Shown here: piece after piece, positions 33,218 through 37,020 of the stretch
How positions within the stretch are numbered: position 1 is the first letter of the stretch
How the letters are laid out: the number at the start of each line of letters is the position of its first letter
NCBI GenBank assembly: GCA_036644995.1
Contig: JAVXOZ010000020.1
Location: 1-37,020, forward strand
Length of the DNA stretch: 37,020 bases
Origin: Cryptoclostridium sp036644995
GTDB taxonomy: Bacteria > Bacillota > Dehalobacteriia > UBA7702
Direction of reading: 5' to 3'
Made by a program: the position numbers and the translations under genes
Notes under the pieces: model-generated
Databases searched by the model: none
What the model was told of the DNA's origin: nothing
The model's input: only the letters and a program-made list of their open reading frames with translations

Positions 33218-33493
33218 TCAAATTCTATGCATATAGGTGAAGATGTCTTCGTGTTGTGCTTGTATTTTCATGCCCAATTCGGCGCCGGTTTTTTCCAATT
33301 TTTCTTGGAGCTCGCTTAATTCCACTGTGGAATTTTCCATATCGCAGAGCATTATCATGGTGAAGATATCCTGCATGATGGTTTGGTTAATATCTAAAAT
33401 ATTTACATTGCTTTCCGCTAAAACAGTGGTAACCTTGGCGGTAATGCCAACTTTATCGCTGCCCATAACGGTAATCATTATTCTGCCTTTCAT
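33218..33493 (-). CDS. ACT-domain protein (UPF0237 family)
   Basis: 91 residues, one ACT domain: ITVMGSDKVGITAKVTTVLA, VNILDINQTIMQDIFTMIML and LEKTGAELGMKIQAQHEDIF. ACT domains bind amino acids or small ligands and form dimers. It probably regulates or stabilises the DUF711 partner encoded just downstream. AAGGAG precedes the start. Confidence 0.93.
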   Translation of the reverse strand: MKGRIMITVMGSDKVGITAKVTTVLAESNVNILDINQTIMQDIFTMIMLCDMENSTVELSELQEKLEKTGAELGMKIQAQHEDIFTYMHRI

Positions 33494-33505
33494 AATTGCA
33501 CTCCT

Positions 33506-36259
33506 TTATTTTTCTTCGCTAACTATTTCGGTTAAGTCCATGTTTTTGGTTACATCGGCACAATGGGGGCAAATATTATCATTGTTTAATTCTTCACTGT
33601 ATTTCCAGCAGCGTTCACATTTTTCCCCGGGTGCAGCGGTAACTTCTATTTTCTGTTCATCACCCTGTTGTGCCGTGGCTTTGGATACAATGAAAATCCC
33701 TGCCAAATCAGGCACGGTATTTACTAAATCAAAGGTTTCTTGGTCTAAGGTTAAAGCCACAGCGGCATCTAAGGAGTGGCCAATAACCTTTTCTCTCCGA
33801 GCTTCTTCCAAGGTTTTGGAAACATCTTCACGCAGAGCGATGATTTTTTCCCATTTTTGGGCAATGGCTTCATTGTTGTATTCTTCGGGAACCACAGGTG
33901 CATCCAAAAGTTGGACGCTTTGGGGTTCACCTTCTTTTTTAATGTAGCCCCAAATTTCTTCGGTGGTGAAGGATAAAATAGGCATTAATAAACGCACCAA
34001 AACTTGGAGTGTTTCGTAAAGCACTGTTTGGGCGGCTCTTCTGTTTTCATCATCTTTAGCGGATACATAGAGGCGGTCTTTGATTATATCCAGATAAAAT
34101 GCACTCATATCCACTACGCAAAAGTGGTGCAGGCTGTGGAAAACAGTGTGAAATTCGTAATCTTCATAACCCTGTAAAACTTTGGTATTAAGGTCTTTTA
34201 AGAGGTGAAGTGCGTATTTATCCAAATCGTCCATTTTTTCATAGGCTACGGCATCGGTTTCGTAATTAAAATCCGAAAGATTGCCCATGAGGAAACGCAC
34301 GGTGTTTCTGATTTTGCGATAGGCTTCGGAAACCTGCTTCATAATCCCCGGGGAATTGGCAAGGTCGTTGCGATAATCTGCGGATGCTACCCAAAGGCGG
34401 ATAACATCTGCACCCATGTTTTGCACAATTTTCAAGGGGTCCATGGTGTTGCCTTGGGATTTTGATTGTTTGTGACCTTTTTCATCCACTAAGAAACCAT
34501 GGGTTAAAACCGCTTTATAGGGAGCTTTGCCCCGGGTTGCCACGGATATGGAAAGGGAGGAATTAAACCAACCACGGTGTTGGTCGCTGCCTTCCAGATA
34601 AAGGTCTATATCACCATTGATATCGGGATTTTCTTCGATAACCGCCGCAAAGCTGCTACCGGAATCGAACCAAACATCCATGATATCGGTTTCTTTTCTG
34701 AATTTTTTGGCGCCGCATTCAGGGCAGGCAAAACCCTCAGGTACTAAATCTTGGGCATCTCTGGCAAACCAAACCTGTGAGCCGTCATTTTCTCTGAAAA
34801 GTTTTTGCAGATGGCTGATGGTTTCCGGGGTGATAATGGGTTTGCCGCAATCTTCGCAGTAGAAAATCGGAATAGGTACACCCCAAGTTCTTTGGCGGGA
34901 AACGCACCAATCTCCACGGTCGTGAATCATATTGTAAATTCTATCTCTGCCCCAGCCGGGAATCCATTCCACTTTATCAATTTCTGCCAAAGCATTTTGG
35001 CGGAAGCCATCTATAGAGGCAAACCATTGCTCTGTGGCACGGAATAAAATGGGGCTTTTGCAACGCCAGCAATGGGGGTAGGAGTGTTTGATGAAAATGA
35101 GCTTGATGAGAGTGCCTGCTTCTTCCAAGGTTTTAACCACGGCTTTATTGCCTTCATCTGTGGTTAAGCCTTCAAATTGTCTGGCCTCAGCGGTGAAACG
35201 GCCGCTGTTATCCAAGGGTGAAACCACAGGTAAATTGTATAATTTACCTACGTTAAAGTCATCTACCCCATGGCCAGGAGCAGTGTGAACCGCACCTGTG
35301 CCTGCTTCATCCGTAACGTGGTCACCTAAGATAACCAAGCTTTCTTTATCCCCAAAGAGAGGATGTTCGCAGGTGATATATTCAAGGTCTGAACCTAAAT
35401 ATTCTTCTAAAATTTCATATTCGCTGATTTCTGTATCTTTGAGGAAGGCAGCTAAAAGAGGTTTGCCCACTATCCATTTTTCCCCGTTGATTTTTAAGAG
35501 ATAATAGGTAAAATCTTTATTTAAGCAAACCGCCACATTGGCAGGGAGAGTCCAGGGGGTGGTGGTCCAAATGATGAATTTGGCATCAGCGGGAACTTTG
35601 CCCTTGGTATCCTTAACGCTGAATTTAACGTAAATTGAGGGGCTTTTGTGGTCTGCATATTCCACTTCCGCTTCGGCAAGAGCAGTTTCACAAGAGGGGC
35701 ACCAATAAACAGGTTTTAAACCTTTGTATATGTAGCCTTTTTGTGCCATGGTGCCAAAAATGCCGATTTGAATAGCTTCATATTCGGGTTTTAAGGTAAT
35801 ATATGGGTGATCCCAATCCCCACGAACACCTAAGCGTTGGAATTGTTTTTTTTGTATTTCCACAAAATCCAAGGCAAATTCCTTGCATTTATCACGAAAT
35901 TCCAAAACCGAGGCTTCTTTGCGGTTTAAGCCCAAAGCCTTAATGGCACGTTGCTCAATGGGAAGCCCGTGAGTATCCCAGCCGGGAATATATGGTGTTT
36001 GAAACCCTGCCATGGTGCGGTATTTAATAATAATATCTTTCAATATTTTATTTAAGGCATGACCCAAGTGAATATTGCCATTGGCATAGGGAGGCCCATC
36101 GTGCAATATGAATGTGGGTTTGCCCTCTCTCAACTCCAAAGATTTTTTGTAAATATCTTTTTCGTCCCAAAAAGCTAAAATATCAGGCTCTTTTTTTGGT
36201 AAATTGCCACGCATAGGGAAATCTGTTTGGGGTAGGTTCAGTGTTTTACTGTAATCCAT
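33506..36259 (-). CDS. ileS: Isoleucyl-tRNA synthetase
   Basis: I chose ATG 36259 (MDYSKTLNLP), with AAGGAG about 12 bp upstream; 917 residues, normal for bacterial type 1. The class I motifs are HLGH (64-67) in PPYANGNIHLGH and KQSKS in place of KMSKS. The CP1 editing domain has TTPWTLPANVA and DEAGTGAVHTAPGHG. The C-terminal zinc finger is CERCWKYSEELNNDNICPHC. It charges tRNA-Ile and edits Val. No T-box leader is visible upstream. ACT and DUF711 genes follow within 13 bp and 9 bp, so they share a transcript. Confidence 0.97.
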   Translation of the reverse strand: MDYSKTLNLPQTDFPMRGNLPKKEPDILAFWDEKDIYKKSLELREGKPTFILHDGPPYANGNIHLGHALNKILKDIIIKYRTMAGFQTPYIPGWDTHGLPIEQRAIKALGLNRKEASVLEFRDKCKEFALDFVEIQKKQFQRLGVRGDWDHPYITLKPEYEAIQIGIFGTMAQKGYIYKGLKPVYWCPSCETALAEAEVEYADHKSPSIYVKFSVKDTKGKVPADAKFIIWTTTPWTLPANVAVCLNKDFTYYLLKINGEKWIVGKPLLAAFLKDTEISEYEILEEYLGSDLEYITCEHPLFGDKESLVILGDHVTDEAGTGAVHTAPGHGVDDFNVGKLYNLPVVSPLDNSGRFTAEARQFEGLTTDEGNKAVVKTLEEAGTLIKLIFIKHSYPHCWRCKSPILFRATEQWFASIDGFRQNALAEIDKVEWIPGWGRDRIYNMIHDRGDWCVSRQRTWGVPIPIFYCEDCGKPIITPETISHLQKLFRENDGSQVWFARDAQDLVPEGFACPECGAKKFRKETDIMDVWFDSGSSFAAVIEENPDINGDIDLYLEGSDQHRGWFNSSLSISVATRGKAPYKAVLTHGFLVDEKGHKQSKSQGNTMDPLKIVQNMGADVIRLWVASADYRNDLANSPGIMKQVSEAYRKIRNTVRFLMGNLSDFNYETDAVAYEKMDDLDKYALHLLKDLNTKVLQGYEDYEFHTVFHSLHHFCVVDMSAFYLDIIKDRLYVSAKDDENRRAAQTVLYETLQVLVRLLMPILSFTTEEIWGYIKKEGEPQSVQLLDAPVVPEEYNNEAIAQKWEKIIALREDVSKTLEEARREKVIGHSLDAAVALTLDQETFDLVNTVPDLAGIFIVSKATAQQGDEQKIEVTAAPGEKCERCWKYSEELNNDNICPHCADVTKNMDLTEIVSEEK

Positions 36260-36319
36260 TTCTATAATTATCTCCTTCAATAGTTTGCGAATATTATATA
36301 ATAAGGTATTAACTCTTAT

Positions 36320-36347
36320 TTTATAATGAAAACAGCCCCATTGTCAA
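36320..36347 (-). promoter_or_regulatory. Promoter of ileS
   Basis: On the minus strand TTGACA (36342-36347), 16 bp, TATAAA (36320-36325), about 60 bp before the start codon. An inverted repeat AACATAAAA / TTTTATGTT lies just upstream of it. Confidence 0.65.
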
Positions 36348-36494
36348 CATAAAAAACTTAGTTTTATGTTGATAATAAGGCGAATTTGGCGGTATAAAAA
36401 ATTTGAAGCTTAATAAAATTAACATATTGTGCTGTTATCCACAATATAAGCTAAAAAAACAGAAAAATATTTTTTTAAGTTTTGGGGAATAAAT

Positions 36495-36818
36495 TTAGTG
36501 GGCAGTGCCAAATAAATTTAAAATAATCACACCTGCCACCACTAATCCTATGCCTATTATTCCCAAGCCTGTAATTCCTTCTTTAAAAATAATAGCGGAT
36601 ATCAACGTTGCGGCAATAATCCCAACCCCACACCAAGTGGCATAGGCAATGCTTAAATTGATGGTGAGTAAGGATTTGGAAAAGAAGTAAAAGCACAGGC
36701 TGTAAGCACACACAACCCCAAGAGAGGGCAATAAAACAGTGAATCCTTGGGAACTTTTTAAAAAAGAAGTACCGAGTAGCTCCCCAAAAATAGCCAAGAA
36801 TAAATAAACATATGCCAT
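36495..36818 (-). CDS. SMR-family small multidrug resistance transporter
   Basis: 107 residues, four membrane helices, ATG behind AAGGAGG. The essential Glu is Glu13 in LAIFGELLGTSFLKSSQGF, and IAYATWCGVGIIAATLISAI and the C-terminal GIGLVVAGVIILNLF match EmrE/QacE-type proteins. They act as dimers that export cationic compounds or guanidinium with protons. Substrate unknown. Confidence 0.93.
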   Translation of the reverse strand: MAYVYLFLAIFGELLGTSFLKSSQGFTVLLPSLGVVCAYSLCFYFFSKSLLTINLSIAYATWCGVGIIAATLISAIIFKEGITGLGIIGIGLVVAGVIILNLFGTAH

Positions 36819-36910
36819 TTTTAATTGCCTCCTTTTGGTTTATTGTTTAAAATGTTAGTTTAAAGATTAAAAAAACACATTATTTCTTAAAAATTTAATA
36901 TTATCTAAAT

Positions 36911-37020
36911 TCATATATTTTCTTTGGCGGCAATTTTTTCTAAATAGGATTTGTAGATGTTTTTATAAAATTCGTTGCCTACTTTATCGTGCTCAAGTTG
37001 AGTAAATATTTTTTTGGCGG
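36911..37020 (-). CDS. C-terminal end of a gene continuing outside the window
   Basis: The minus frame is open from the window edge to TGA at 36911-36913, encoding 36 residues ending AKKIFTQLEHDKVGNEFYKN and SYLEKIAAKENI. The amphipathic helix with Glu-His could be the last helix of a ferritin-like or rubrerythrin-like protein, but this is too short to assign. Confidence 0.45.
   Translation of the reverse strand, partial: AKKIFTQLEHDKVGNEFYKNIYKSYLEKIAAKENI

Noticed and set aside
36260..36494. T-box leader before ileS
   Set aside because: The minus strand lacks the conserved GGGTGGNACCGCG block and an antiterminator; only a promoter and a short inverted repeat are present.

Overview
This window reads as an AT-rich, low-GC Gram-positive anaerobe of the Clostridia type. 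Supporting signs are S-layer homology domains on a secreted protein, strong GGAGG ribosome sites, a Mn(II) riboswitch before mntP, the DUF2284, DUF134 and NifX-like metal proteins, and a bacterial IleRS. A run of exactly 100 N inside a tandem repeat (31678-31777) shows it is a draft scaffold. No species is assigned.

Island side (1 to about 15.9 kb). This part ends at a decayed tyrosine integrase (14880-15755) next to a tRNA-Arg pair and looks like an old integrated element. It starts with two-component debris. Then come a forward pair, a Sel1/TPR-like protein and a class-C-beta-lactamase-like serine hydrolase (1632-5571), which face a leftward operon (13706 down to 6312). The operon encodes a vWA protein, a kinase-fold protein with a C-terminal membrane segment, a PP2C phosphatase with a C-terminal membrane segment, an FHA-SEDS (RodA/FtsW) glycosyltransferase, a class B PBP-like transpeptidase, a 115-aa protein of unknown function, and a 44-aa zinc ribbon coupled to it by an ATGA overlap. 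A frameshifted Sel1 remnant follows. The unit resembles a TerY-P-type vWA/kinase/phosphatase triad joined to its own peptidoglycan synthase. The order phosphatase, RodA, PBP matches the actinobacterial pstP-rodA-pbpA block. This is the best candidate for an undescribed system. Related imperfect intergenic sequences lie at both ends of the module.

Chromosomal side (15.9-37 kb). Here are two tRNA-Arg genes with a consensus promoter, a Cof-like HAD phosphatase, a GIY-YIG protein, DUF2284, a NifX-like protein with a His-rich tail, DUF134 with paired operators, a VOC protein, a MATE pump, mntP with its promoter, riboswitch and terminator, DUF3786, a DtxR/MntR-like regulator, a second HAD phosphatase, an actinobacterial-type IHF, and a GHL10-SLH secreted protein. 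A second FHA-SEDS/PBP pair (28267-31397) is paralogous to the island pair. The end holds a PFL/DUF711 protein, an ACT protein, ileS, an SMR transporter and one partial gene.

A roughly 160-bp structured repeat occurs on this side only: three full copies, one variant and one partial copy. Four of the five are flanked by direct repeats of 9-21 bp, three of them palindromic. This suggests a mobile element that targets palindromes or terminators.
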